A stretch of DNA of 64,000 nucleotides from Flagellimonas marinaquae (lineage in GTDB: Bacteria > Bacteroidota > Bacteroidia > Flavobacteriales > Flavobacteriaceae). The notes under the pieces are model-generated. The model was not told the origin of the DNA. It did not search any database and saw only the letters and a program-made list of their open reading frames with translations. The stretch's first letter is position 1. Every line of letters starts with the position of its first letter. This document shows, piece by piece, positions 52,905 to 61,339 of this stretch. Where the stretch lies: the NCBI RefSeq assembly GCF_003992675.1, contig NZ_RZMZ01000010.1, positions 1 through 64,000 of the forward strand. The letters run 5' to 3'. Position numbers and translations under genes: made by a program.

Positions 52905-53759
52905 ATGAAAAAATTTACACTCTTACTATGCATGATGTCTATCGGCTTTTTTATGAAGGCCCAGATACAGACTCCGGCTCCAAGCCCTTTTTCCACACTG
53001 GAACAAAAAGTGGGATTGACCGATGTGACCGTTAAGTATTCCCGCCCTGCGATGAAGGGAAGAAAAGTATTTGGTGATTTGGTTCCTTTTGACGCCATTT
53101 GGAGAACTGGTGCCAACCAGAACACGACTATCTCTTTTAGTGATGATGTTACCGTGGAAGGTAAGGAATTGAAAGCAGGGACTTATGCCATTTTTACCAG
53201 ACCCAGCGAAGCCGTTTGGGAAGTTTTCTTCTACACTGCTACCGATAACTGGGGCACTCCCCAAGAATGGGATGCTTCTAAAGTAGCGGCTACCGTAAAG
53301 GTGGAGACTATGGACATTCCAATGCCCATCGAATCGTTTACCATCACCATTGATGATTTGTACAACAATGGTGCTACCTTGGGCATTATGTGGGAGAACA
53401 CTTATGTGGGTGTCGACTTCATCGTTCCTACGGTGAGCAAGGCCATGAAGAGCATTGAGGAAACTATGGCCAATAAAGAAGATTTGACCGCAAACGATTA
53501 TTTTGCTGCCGGTTCCTACTATTTTGCAGAAGGCATGAATATGCAGCAAGCCAAGGAGTGGGTCGATAAGGCTGTTGAAATGGGCGATGGGAGTGCTTAT
53601 TGGATGATGAGAACCCAATCCCTTATTTATGCAAAGATGGGGGATAAGGAAGCCGCCATTGAGGCTGCCAAGCGTTCATTGGCCGCTGCCCAAGCTGCTG
53701 GTAACCAAGATTATGTAAAAATGAACAAGGATTCATTGCAAGAGTGGGCCAAAATGTAA
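52905..53759 (+). CDS. DUF2911 secreted protein with TPR-like C terminus
   Basis: A 284-residue protein with a signal peptide (FFMKAQ end). The DUF2911 domain at about 25-165 has KVGLTDVTVKYSRPAMKGRK, FGDLVPFDAIWRTGANQNT and WEVFFYTATDNWG. The rest is helical, with TPR-like repeats (YFAEGMNMQQAKEWVDKAVE, AKRSLAAAQAAGNQDYVK). The family is common in marine Bacteroidota and of unknown function. It has its own promoter and terminator. Confidence 0.93.
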   Translation: MKKFTLLLCMMSIGFFMKAQIQTPAPSPFSTLEQKVGLTDVTVKYSRPAMKGRKVFGDLVPFDAIWRTGANQNTTISFSDDVTVEGKELKAGTYAIFTRPSEAVWEVFFYTATDNWGTPQEWDASKVAATVKVETMDIPMPIESFTITIDDLYNNGATLGIMWENTYVGVDFIVPTVSKAMKSIEETMANKEDLTANDYFAAGSYYFAEGMNMQQAKEWVDKAVEMGDGSAYWMMRTQSLIYAKMGDKEAAIEAAKRSLAAAQAAGNQDYVKMNKDSLQEWAKM

Positions 53760-53781
53760 TAGGGCTCATTATAGTTGACAT

Positions 53782-53811
53782 AAAGACCCACTTTTTAAGT
53801 GGGTTTTTTTA
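53782..53811. terminator. Terminator between DUF2911 and the convergent symporter gene
   Basis: ACCCACTT-TTT-AAGTGGGT (53786-53804), preceded by A's and followed by seven T's. Confidence 0.88.
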
Positions 53812-55518
53812 TTCCTCAATCGCCGATGAACCTCCTAGGAAGTTATCGAACACTTGTGTGATGGTTGCCAGTAAAATCACAAGCAAGCAACCAAAAGCAT
53901 TCAACCACAAGTAGGACATCCAGTCCAAATACCACCCAACGATTACGATAACCTGTGTGACAATGGCAGCCACAAAAACGGCATTTCCCTTCACGAATTT
54001 AAAGAAGAAGGCCAGCAGGAATATCCCCAAAACGTTCCCGTAAAAAATGGAACCTATAATATTTACCAATTGTATCAGGTTGTCAAAAAGGTTGGCCACG
54101 TTTGCTATAATAATGGCGATAATCCCCCAGAGCAATGTAAAGGCTTTGGTGGCCTTAAGGTAATGCTCCTGTGAGTGGTTTTTTCCAATACTTCTTTTGT
54201 ACAGGTCCAGTGCGGTAATAGTTCCCAAAGCGTTCAATTCTGACGCCGTGGAGGACATGGCAGCGGATAGGATAACGGCCAATAGTAGTCCGATAAGCCC
54301 TATCGGTAAATTGTTCAGGATAAAGTGGATAAATACATAATCCTTATCGTTGGTTTCTACTTTGCTATCCGCCTTGGCAATCAAATCCTTGGCAGTTTCC
54401 CGACTGGCGTTCTCTTTCTCGTTAATTTTTATAATGTCTTGCTTGGCCTGCTCAATGGCGTTATACTCTTTCAGTTCCAAGGCTGATGAAAAGGAATGTT
54501 GCGCCATTCTTTTCTCCTTTTCCAGTGCTTTGTGGTCTTCCTCAAGTGCGCGGTAATCGTTGGCATATTCGGATTGCATCACCGCTTCCGTGGCGGCTGG
54601 ATTAAAATTCAACGGAGAGGAATTGTATTGGTAGAACACAAAAACCATGGTACCTACCAAAAGAATAAAGAATTGCATTGGAATTTTAAAAATACCATTG
54701 AAAATCAGTGCCAATTGACTTTCCCGAACCGATTTGCCCGATAGGTAACGTTGCACCTGACTCTGGTCGGTGCCAAAGTAGGCCAAGGCCAAGAAAAAAC
54801 CACCGGTAATGCCACTCCAAAAGGTGTAACGGTTGTTGGTGTCAAAAGAAAAGTCAAGAATATTCAGTTTGTTGTTCGCTCCAGCAATCTTTAGCGCTTT
54901 TCCAAAGGAAATATCCGTAGGAAAGGCTCCCAGAATGAAGAAAAATGCGAAGAACATTCCCAACATTATGATGAACATCTGCTGCTTTTGGGTCATGCTC
55001 ACTGCTTTGGTCCCACCAGAAACAGTGTAAATGATTACCAGTATTCCAATAATTACGTTTAAGGTTCGTAAGTCCCAGCCCAAAACGGCGGAGAGTATTA
55101 TGGATGGGGCAAAAATAGTGATTCCTGCTGCCAGTCCGCGTTGTACCAAAAACAATAGTGCTGTAAGCGTTCGTGTTTTTAAGTCAAATCGACCTTCCAA
55201 CATCTCGTAGGCAGTGAACACTTTAAGTTTTTTATAGATAGGTATAAATACTAGGCAGATAACGATCATGGCCAATGGCAGTCCAAAATAGAACTGAACA
55301 AAGCCCATACCGTCGTGGAATGCTTGACCCGGCGTGGACAAAAACGTAATCGCACTGGCCTGTGTGGCCATAACGGATAGTCCAATGGTCCACCATTTAA
55401 CATTGTCACCTCCACGAACGTAGTCGTCCACGTTGTTGTTGCCACGCGTTTTCCAAACACCGTAGGCAACGATGAAGAGTAGGGTACTACCAAGAATAAT
55501 CCAGTCGAGTAATGCCAT
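53809..55518 (-). CDS. Sodium:solute symporter family protein
   Basis: A 569-residue SSS transporter with 13 to 15 helices. It starts with a first helix and VDDYVRGGDNVKWWTIGLSV, followed by FLSTPGQAFHDGMGFVQFYFG and the sodium-site region LLAVILSAAMSSTASELNALG. A long hydrophilic loop near 320-385 is highly charged (AMQSEYANDYRALEEDHKALEKEK region) and looks coiled-coil. It follows a mini-gene and the PIG-L deacetylase gene, so it probably imports the sugar or amino sugar that the deacetylase releases. Confidence 0.93.
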   Translation of the reverse strand: MALLDWIILGSTLLFIVAYGVWKTRGNNNVDDYVRGGDNVKWWTIGLSVMATQASAITFLSTPGQAFHDGMGFVQFYFGLPLAMIVICLVFIPIYKKLKVFTAYEMLEGRFDLKTRTLTALLFLVQRGLAAGITIFAPSIILSAVLGWDLRTLNVIIGILVIIYTVSGGTKAVSMTQKQQMFIIMLGMFFAFFFILGAFPTDISFGKALKIAGANNKLNILDFSFDTNNRYTFWSGITGGFFLALAYFGTDQSQVQRYLSGKSVRESQLALIFNGIFKIPMQFFILLVGTMVFVFYQYNSSPLNFNPAATEAVMQSEYANDYRALEEDHKALEKEKRMAQHSFSSALELKEYNAIEQAKQDIIKINEKENASRETAKDLIAKADSKVETNDKDYVFIHFILNNLPIGLIGLLLAVILSAAMSSTASELNALGTITALDLYKRSIGKNHSQEHYLKATKAFTLLWGIIAIIIANVANLFDNLIQLVNIIGSIFYGNVLGIFLLAFFFKFVKGNAVFVAAIVTQVIVIVGWYLDWMSYLWLNAFGCLLVILLATITQVFDNFLGGSSAIEE

Positions 55519-55526
55519 TCAGGGTG

Positions 55527-55643
55527 TCAATTGTTTAAGATCATAATGAGGTAAAAGGCCAAAATGTAAATGGCATTCAGAAGGATTACGATGCTGTATT
55601 CCTTTTTCCATTCAAATTTGATATCCATATTATCCTTTGACAT
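55527..55643 (-). CDS. 38-residue membrane mini-protein between PIG-L and SSS genes
   Basis: Starting at the ATG at 55643 it reads MSKDNMDIKFEWKKEYSIVI and then a hydrophobic helix (LLNAIYILAFYLIMIL) ending NN before a TGA. An internal ATG at 55628 directly follows the PIG-L stop codon and may be the true start, giving 33 residues. It lies 8 bases before the symporter gene. A single-helix protein in this place may be a small symporter subunit, like DUF4212 but much shorter. The codon-level fit and packed spacing support it being real. Confidence 0.65.
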   Translation of the reverse strand: MSKDNMDIKFEWKKEYSIVILLNAIYILAFYLIMILNN

Positions 55644-58161
55644 TGCTTTGTTTTTTTACCTCATCTTTTCCTATAGAAAGCATATTCGCAAAGAGTTTGT
55701 ACGCTCCAGAAACTCCAACGGGAAGTTCCCTGAAAAAGCTTAGTCCTGTGTAAATATAGTGACCTTCTCCGTAAGGTGCTACAATAAGGCTTCCTTGTTT
55801 GTCCGTTTCGCCTTCATCTTTCATGGAAAGAATCGGGGTAAAGTCTGCACTCCACTGCGTTGGAAAATAAAGTCCCCGTTCTTGGACCCAGCCATCAAAA
55901 TCCTTTTCAGTAATGGTGTTTGGGAAGTTGACCAAGGAATGGTTAGGTGCTAAAATCTTCACTTGGGCATTTTCGTCGGTCACCCGGTCCCTGGAGAGGG
56001 TTACATCATAGGGAGCGATGTTTTCAAATTGGCTGGCCCATCTTCCGGCCGTATTGTACTGTACGATCATGGTGCCTCCATTCTTTACGTAGTCGAACAA
56101 GACGGGTTGTTTAAACTTAAGGGCTTCCACCACATTGTACGCACGGATACCCACCACCACAGCATCATATTTATCCAAATCTCCATTTTGAATATCGTTT
56201 GGATTTACTAAATGGACTTGATAGCCAATCTGTTCCAAACTTTCGGGTACTTTGTCACCGGCGCCCATGATATAAGCGATATGCTCTCCGGATTTTTTGA
56301 TGTCCATTCGGACCACTTTGGCCTCAGAGGGAAGCAGTACCGATTGTTTTGGGATATGATCGTAATTGATCTCTATCAGTTCCCGGTCGTAAACCTTATT
56401 TTGAATGGTGATTTTAGATGCTATCTTACCTTCACTTTCTGTATTTGGCGGAGTTACCTGAAAAGCCACGGAAATTTCTTCTCCTTTTTGAGTTATGGAA
56501 AAAGGTATGCTACTCGGAACAATGTTCCATCCCGAGGGATGAGTCAGTGTAACGCTGCCGGATACATCATTTTTTCCAGCTCTTATTTTCACCTGGACTT
56601 CCTTGGAATCGCCATTGGCGAAAATCAGTACTTTTTCATCAATTTCCGAAGTCACTTCAGGTAATATGGCAAAGGGTTCGTACAATTCTCCCTTATCTGG
56701 CCGGGAGTAGCGATGCACCACTTCTTTTTCAAACGGAATTTCAACACCAGCGACCAGTACTTTAAAAACGGCCTTAAATGCACTTGGTGTTTCAGGTAGG
56801 CCGATCAAATTTTGGTCATTTACCGTGTATGTGCCCAAGGTTCCTGGTTCGTTCAACCAGTAAGGGCTGGTATAGTTCACATTTTGGGGTACCGTAAAAC
56901 TGATTTCAAAATTCTCCTGTTGATTGTCGTTCAATTCTTTATTCGGTTTCAAGTTGGCGTCAACCCCAACTATTTGGATTTCCTTGAGTACAACACTAGG
57001 GGAGGACCGGTTGATGGTTTCGATATTGACCGTGACTTTGCTGCCTGGAGTGGCAGATGCACTTCCCGAACTGGCCTCCAAATACAATCCTGAAGCAGCC
57101 AATATGATATTTTTAAGCTCTTGTGACTTTAAGGTTTTCCAATGCTCGTCCTCTACGTCCTGCAAGAGCCGATATGCCTCAACCAGCTGTGGAATATGCT
57201 TTGATGGATTTTGAAAATCAAAATTGGCCTCTACTTCATACAGAATTTTGCCAACGGCCCCACCACCTTCCACTCTGGACCAAGTAGTGTTGATGCCTTC
57301 AAAAACATTATTGTATTTGGGCATATCTCCTTTAAGGAGTTCAATATATTCATTATCCGAACCTCTATTGGTCAATCTACCAAATCCTTGGCAGAGGTGT
57401 TGGCTGCGAGACATTGCGGCAATTTCGTTGTTGGAGAGCCCAAGTTCGGCATAGTAAGTGCCTACATCCAACTTTACCATTCCTGATTTGTCCACTTTTT
57501 CAAAGGCTTCTTGACTACCGTATTGCCACCACGAGGTGTTGTAGAAAATACGTCTCGGCTGCCAAGGAGAGGTCAAATCCAGCTGCTCGGTATATGCGTT
57601 AGGGTCATTGGCCAAATCAAATGCTTCCATACTCAATATTGCGGAGGAGGTATGATGACCGTGAGTGGAGCCAGGGGTTCTATGGTCAAAACGATTGATG
57701 ATTACATCGGGTTTAATGGTCCGAATGGCCCAAACCACATCGGCCAATACTTGATCTCTATCCCAAATTTTAAGGGTTTCGTTCGGATGTTTTGAAAAAC
57801 CAAAGTCATTGGCACGAGTAAAACGCTGCTCACCCCCGTCTATACGTCTTGCTGCCAAAAGTTCCTGTGTGCGCAAAACGCCCAAAAGTTCACTGAGTTC
57901 CGGTCCAATAAGGTTTTGGCCACCATCACCCCTTGTTAAGGATATATAAACTGTCCTAGCCTTATCATGGTTGGCCAAATACGAGATAAGGCTCGTGTTC
58001 TCATCATCTGGATGGGCCGCTACGTATAGCGCTGTACCTAAAAAGTTCAGTTTTTGGATTTCATGAAATAGTTCAGCGGATGTGAGTTTATCCGGTTTTT
58101 GGGCAAAAGTGTTTGCAAAGCACAAAATACCAAAGGAAAGAGCAACCCAAAAATGCTTCAT
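55630..58161 (-). CDS. PIG-L family deacetylase, secreted, large
   Basis: An 843-residue protein with a signal peptide (CFANTFAQ). The PIG-L/LmbE zinc-dependent deacetylase domain lies at about 35-260: metal motif AAHPDDENTS, then RGDGGQNLIGPELSELLGVLRTQE and the later HGHHTSSA. Beyond it are Ig-like/NEW3-type domains and a C-terminal glutamine-amidotransferase-like (ThuA-type) part with KYDAVVVGIRAYN and GGTMIVQYNT. It probably removes N-acetyl groups from amino sugars in the periplasm. It is the first gene of an operon with the mini-protein and the symporter. Confidence 0.92.
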   Translation of the reverse strand: MKHFWVALSFGILCFANTFAQKPDKLTSAELFHEIQKLNFLGTALYVAAHPDDENTSLISYLANHDKARTVYISLTRGDGGQNLIGPELSELLGVLRTQELLAARRIDGGEQRFTRANDFGFSKHPNETLKIWDRDQVLADVVWAIRTIKPDVIINRFDHRTPGSTHGHHTSSAILSMEAFDLANDPNAYTEQLDLTSPWQPRRIFYNTSWWQYGSQEAFEKVDKSGMVKLDVGTYYAELGLSNNEIAAMSRSQHLCQGFGRLTNRGSDNEYIELLKGDMPKYNNVFEGINTTWSRVEGGGAVGKILYEVEANFDFQNPSKHIPQLVEAYRLLQDVEDEHWKTLKSQELKNIILAASGLYLEASSGSASATPGSKVTVNIETINRSSPSVVLKEIQIVGVDANLKPNKELNDNQQENFEISFTVPQNVNYTSPYWLNEPGTLGTYTVNDQNLIGLPETPSAFKAVFKVLVAGVEIPFEKEVVHRYSRPDKGELYEPFAILPEVTSEIDEKVLIFANGDSKEVQVKIRAGKNDVSGSVTLTHPSGWNIVPSSIPFSITQKGEEISVAFQVTPPNTESEGKIASKITIQNKVYDRELIEINYDHIPKQSVLLPSEAKVVRMDIKKSGEHIAYIMGAGDKVPESLEQIGYQVHLVNPNDIQNGDLDKYDAVVVGIRAYNVVEALKFKQPVLFDYVKNGGTMIVQYNTAGRWASQFENIAPYDVTLSRDRVTDENAQVKILAPNHSLVNFPNTITEKDFDGWVQERGLYFPTQWSADFTPILSMKDEGETDKQGSLIVAPYGEGHYIYTGLSFFRELPVGVSGAYKLFANMLSIGKDEVKKQSNVKG

Positions 58162-58253
58162 AGTTGGTTGTTTAGTGGTTGTTTCAAATATAGACAGTAT
58201 ACCATTAGTTAAGGATCAATTTAGAGGAGTTTTAACATAGCCGGAATGCGACC

Positions 58254-59201
58254 TTACAAACCTAAACTGTCCCGTAAAATCAAATCGCTGTTCCCATTTT
58301 GTTTCCAGTAGGCCGTTTTAATGGTTTTCATTTTGGATGCCGTAGTGGTCAATGTTTTGGCATTGGCCCCAAAACCGCTCTTAAATTCTTCCGTCCAACC
58401 TTCAATGGAAAATGGGAATTCTGACGAGAAATGTATCATCAAATTTCGTTCCAATTCTGGATAGGAAATGGTATAGGTTGTGATGCCATCTTTTGAGGAC
58501 ATTTCAGCCTTGGCTTCATACGATTTGATTTCCTGATGCCTCAATCGAAGAAATTCCAACGAAGGAATCATGGTTATTTTTCCCTTTGGCAAGTTTTCAG
58601 GATTGATACGGATTTTGGTCCAGATATCGTTTTCAAGCAATGCTTTTTCCATCGTAAAATTTTGGTCGGCCTCTCCCTCAAAATAGGAATGTGACCTAAA
58701 TTCAAATTGATTCCGATTGTTCAGTTGGGAATACACATGGCCACACCATTCCTGCACGGACAAACTTGTTTTTAGGGCATGTTGATTGTCGTACACGGGG
58801 TAAAATGTGCTGCTCATAATGGAGTAGGGGTAGATACCGGTTAAAAAGTTTTTGGTCGCGTTCAATTTGAGGACCGAGACATTATCTGGATTATTCCTAT
58901 TTGCCTTTACTTGTTCATTGGGCAAAAAGGGTTCGGTAACATAAATCAAGACCGCATTACCATCACGAAGTTCACCATATCTGGCCTGTTCCAATTGATA
59001 TGAAGTGATTTCCGCCTCCCCGGCATACCAATACCGTTTAAAGTTCTCTGAAATAGGTCGTTTGGGAGCTTGTTGTTTCTCCTTCATGTCTGAGGATATT
59101 TCAGCCGATGTTTCTGTCTCGTTTTCTTGTTTACATCCAAAAACAAAGAGCACTATTAATGAAAGGAGCGGGAGATTGAAGGTTGGGATAACAGATTTCA
59201 T
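58254..59201 (-). CDS. Lipoprotein of unknown function upstream of ccsBA cluster
   Basis: A 315-residue protein with lipobox LFVFGC at about residue 21; the ATG at 59201 is chosen because it gives a proper signal peptide. The mature part begins with an acidic/Glu-rich linker and FKRYWYAGEAEITSYQLEQ. Conserved segments are ILIYVTEPFLPN-like (VLIYVTEPFLPN) and SVQEWCGHVYSQLN with a His and Cys. Relatives are sometimes labelled septum formation inhibitor, which I believe came from the neighbouring maf gene. No function assigned. Confidence 0.85.
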   Translation of the reverse strand: MKSVIPTFNLPLLSLIVLFVFGCKQENETETSAEISSDMKEKQQAPKRPISENFKRYWYAGEAEITSYQLEQARYGELRDGNAVLIYVTEPFLPNEQVKANRNNPDNVSVLKLNATKNFLTGIYPYSIMSSTFYPVYDNQHALKTSLSVQEWCGHVYSQLNNRNQFEFRSHSYFEGEADQNFTMEKALLENDIWTKIRINPENLPKGKITMIPSLEFLRLRHQEIKSYEAKAEMSSKDGITTYTISYPELERNLMIHFSSEFPFSIEGWTEEFKSGFGANAKTLTTTASKMKTIKTAYWKQNGNSDLILRDSLGL

Positions 59202-59347
59202 GAACGCAATTTTTTCGAAGTTAAGGGTAAAGTCGGTTTCTTTCAAGATACTTAACTTTTTCCAATTAAGGATAGCCGGAGTCTGTACCAACCATAAGAC
59301 TCCCATCAATTTGATGCGAATCCATTATTCTATCAAATTAAAAACTG

Positions 59348-59941
59348 TCAAAATTGCATCAATGTCTCGTAGACCAAATCGGTGGGCAGTCCCACCACAT
59401 TGGTGTACGACCCTTGGATTTCGGTAATGCCGATCATCCCTATCCATTCTTGGATACCGTAGGCACCCGCTTTGTCAAAAGGTTGGCAGGTTTCAATATA
59501 ATAGTTGATTTCGTCATCCGAGAACCCCTTGAACTTTACTTTGGTAATGCCGCTCACCGTTTTCTGCGAATCTGTTGTGGTAAAACAAACAGAGGTGATG
59601 ACCTCGTGCCAATCCCCTGAGAGGGTACGAAGCATATCGAATGCCTCGGCTTGATCAGCGGCTTTGGCGAGGGATTTGTTATTGTGCCAAACCACCGTAT
59701 CCGAGGTAATGACGATTTGGTTAGGTTCCAATTCCTCCAAAAAAGGTGCAGCCTTGAGCTGGGCCAGATATTCGGATATTTCTTTCCCTTGCAATTCGTT
59801 AGGGTAGACCTCTTCTACGGATTTGGGTCTTACCTCAAAGTCCAGCCCCAGCTCTTCCAAAAACATTTTTCGTCTGGGAGAGCCCGAAGCTAGGATGATT
59901 TTTTTGTCCTTTAGTTTTTTTTGGAGCGGATTTTTAGTCAT
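59348..59941 (-). CDS. maf: Maf-like nucleoside triphosphate pyrophosphatase
   Basis: A 197-residue Maf/HAM1-fold house-cleaning enzyme that hydrolyses non-canonical or methylated nucleoside triphosphates. Motifs are ILASGSPRRKMFLEELGL, SDTVVWHNNKSLAKAAD and the late DKAGAYGIQEWIG. The ATG at 59941 overlaps the stop of the phosphatase gene by 8 bases; a GTG three codons upstream is also possible. Confidence 0.94.
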   Translation of the reverse strand: MTKNPLQKKLKDKKIILASGSPRRKMFLEELGLDFEVRPKSVEEVYPNELQGKEISEYLAQLKAAPFLEELEPNQIVITSDTVVWHNNKSLAKAADQAEAFDMLRTLSGDWHEVITSVCFTTTDSQKTVSGITKVKFKGFSDDEINYYIETCQPFDKAGAYGIQEWIGMIGITEIQGSYTNVVGLPTDLVYETLMQF

Positions 59942-60461
59942 TCTTCGCACTGAAATTATCGTTCCAATCCCCTCGCACTTTTAAGACCTGTTCAATGATG
60001 TCGCGAACGCAACCTTCGCCCCCGTTTTTGTGGGAAACATAATCGGAAATGGCCTTAACTTCGGGAACGGCGTTCTGGGGTGATGTCGCCAAAGCCACCA
60101 TTTTCATTGGAGGAATATCTGGAAGGTCATCTCCCATATACACTACCGAAGCAGGGTCAATTCCATGAATGTCTAGGTATTCTTCCAGTGCTTCTTGCTT
60201 AAAATGTGCGCCCATGTAAAAATCGGTAACACCCAATCCTTTCAAACGTTCCTTTACTCCTTGGTTGGTCCCGCCGGTTATGATGCACACATTATAACCT
60301 TTCGAAATGGCCGTTTTTAGGGCAAAACCGTCCTTTACACTCATTTTTCTGAGCAGTTCCCCATCGGTGGTTATCAAAACGGTTCCATCCGTAAACACGC
60401 CGTCCACATCAAAAACAAAGGTGGTAATACTGCTCAATAGCTCTTTATAGTTCTTCTTCAT
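59934..60461 (-). CDS. KdsC-type HAD-family phosphatase
   Basis: A 175-residue C0-type HAD phosphatase with motif I FDVDGVFTDGTV, motif II CIITGGTN and motif III/IV VYMGDDLPDIPPMK. KdsC removes phosphate from KDO-8-phosphate in lipopolysaccharide synthesis; sequence-close nucleosidase-type relatives exist. It overlaps the DUF2520 gene by 17 bases upstream and maf downstream. Confidence 0.93.
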   Translation of the reverse strand: MKKNYKELLSSITTFVFDVDGVFTDGTVLITTDGELLRKMSVKDGFALKTAISKGYNVCIITGGTNQGVKERLKGLGVTDFYMGAHFKQEALEEYLDIHGIDPASVVYMGDDLPDIPPMKMVALATSPQNAVPEVKAISDYVSHKNGGEGCVRDIIEQVLKVRGDWNDNFSAKND

Positions 60462-61206
60462 GCCTCTTTTTTATGGCTTGACTCAATAATTTGTATAGTG
60501 TTCTATGTTCCTCATTGTTCAAAAGTTCCAAATGTGCTTCCATACTTTCGGAATCATTTCGACGCGCAGGACCGGTCTGTGCCTCTTTTGGCGATAATCG
60601 CTGAACTTTTTCCGCCGTTTCCAAAATCAATGGTTTCAATAGGTCAAAAGAAAGCCCCTCATCCAAACAAAGCGATTCCCCAACATCATACAGATAATTG
60701 GTGAAATTGTTTACAAAAACGGCTGCAAGATGCAATTTTTTTCGCTGTTCTGAATCGATATGGTGCACGTTTTCCGAAATGGAATGCCCCAATGTTATCA
60801 ATATTTCCAGTGATTGCTTGGATTGTGCTTCTATGCAGATAGGGATGTATTGGAAAGAAACAGGTTTACCTTTGGTAAAGGTCTGTAAGGGATAGAAAAC
60901 ACCTTTATTGACCGCTTGGATGGCTTCAAGTCCAATAGCCCCCGAAGTATGGGCCACTACTCCCTTTTTATGTGACAAATACTTGGAGACCTCTGCAATG
61001 GCGTCGTCTTTTACGGCCATCAAGTACACATCGGTATCTGCGATCGTTGTAAAGTCTTGGGAAATGGTGCAATGTTCCGAAAACTGGGCTAACGCCTCCT
61101 TGTTTCTTCCCACTACTTGAACCACATTGATTCCCTTAGCTTTCAAAAAAGCATCAAACAAGTGTTTCGCAAGATTTCCAGTCCCTAAAATTGATATTGA
61201 AAGCAT
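60445..61206 (-). CDS. Rossmann-like/DUF2520 domain protein
   Basis: A 253-residue protein with an N-terminal NAD(P)-binding region (ISILGTGNLAKHLF) and a DUF2520 helical C-terminal domain (KKLHLAAVFVNNFTNYLYD, TGPARRNDSESMEAHL). It resembles pyrroline-5-carboxylate and ketopantoate reductases in fold, but the substrate is unknown. It heads the minus-strand operon DUF2520, KdsC-like, maf and is divergent from ccsBA. Confidence 0.92.
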   Translation of the reverse strand: MLSISILGTGNLAKHLFDAFLKAKGINVVQVVGRNKEALAQFSEHCTISQDFTTIADTDVYLMAVKDDAIAEVSKYLSHKKGVVAHTSGAIGLEAIQAVNKGVFYPLQTFTKGKPVSFQYIPICIEAQSKQSLEILITLGHSISENVHHIDSEQRKKLHLAAVFVNNFTNYLYDVGESLCLDEGLSFDLLKPLILETAEKVQRLSPKEAQTGPARRNDSESMEAHLELLNNEEHRTLYKLLSQAIKKRHEEEL

Positions 61207-61306
61207 GCGTAAAACTACAAATTAAAGACTGATGAAGAATTCAAAGAATTAACAAATCTCTTAGATTTTTGTATCCATCGAAAACAAAAAAGTTATCAAA
61301 AGGCCG

Positions 61307-61314
61307 TATTTTTG
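61307..61314 (+). promoter_or_regulatory. Candidate -7 element of ccsBA
   Basis: TATTTTTG fits TAnnTTTG, 25 bases before the ccsBA ATG. No clear -33 TTG. Confidence 0.4.
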
Positions 61315-61339
61315 CAAACCAAAAGTAGATTGAATTTCC

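Noticed and set aside
58254-59201. Naming this gene septum formation inhibitor
   Set aside because: The true Maf protein is encoded at 59348-59941. This one is a lipoprotein with none of the Maf motifs.
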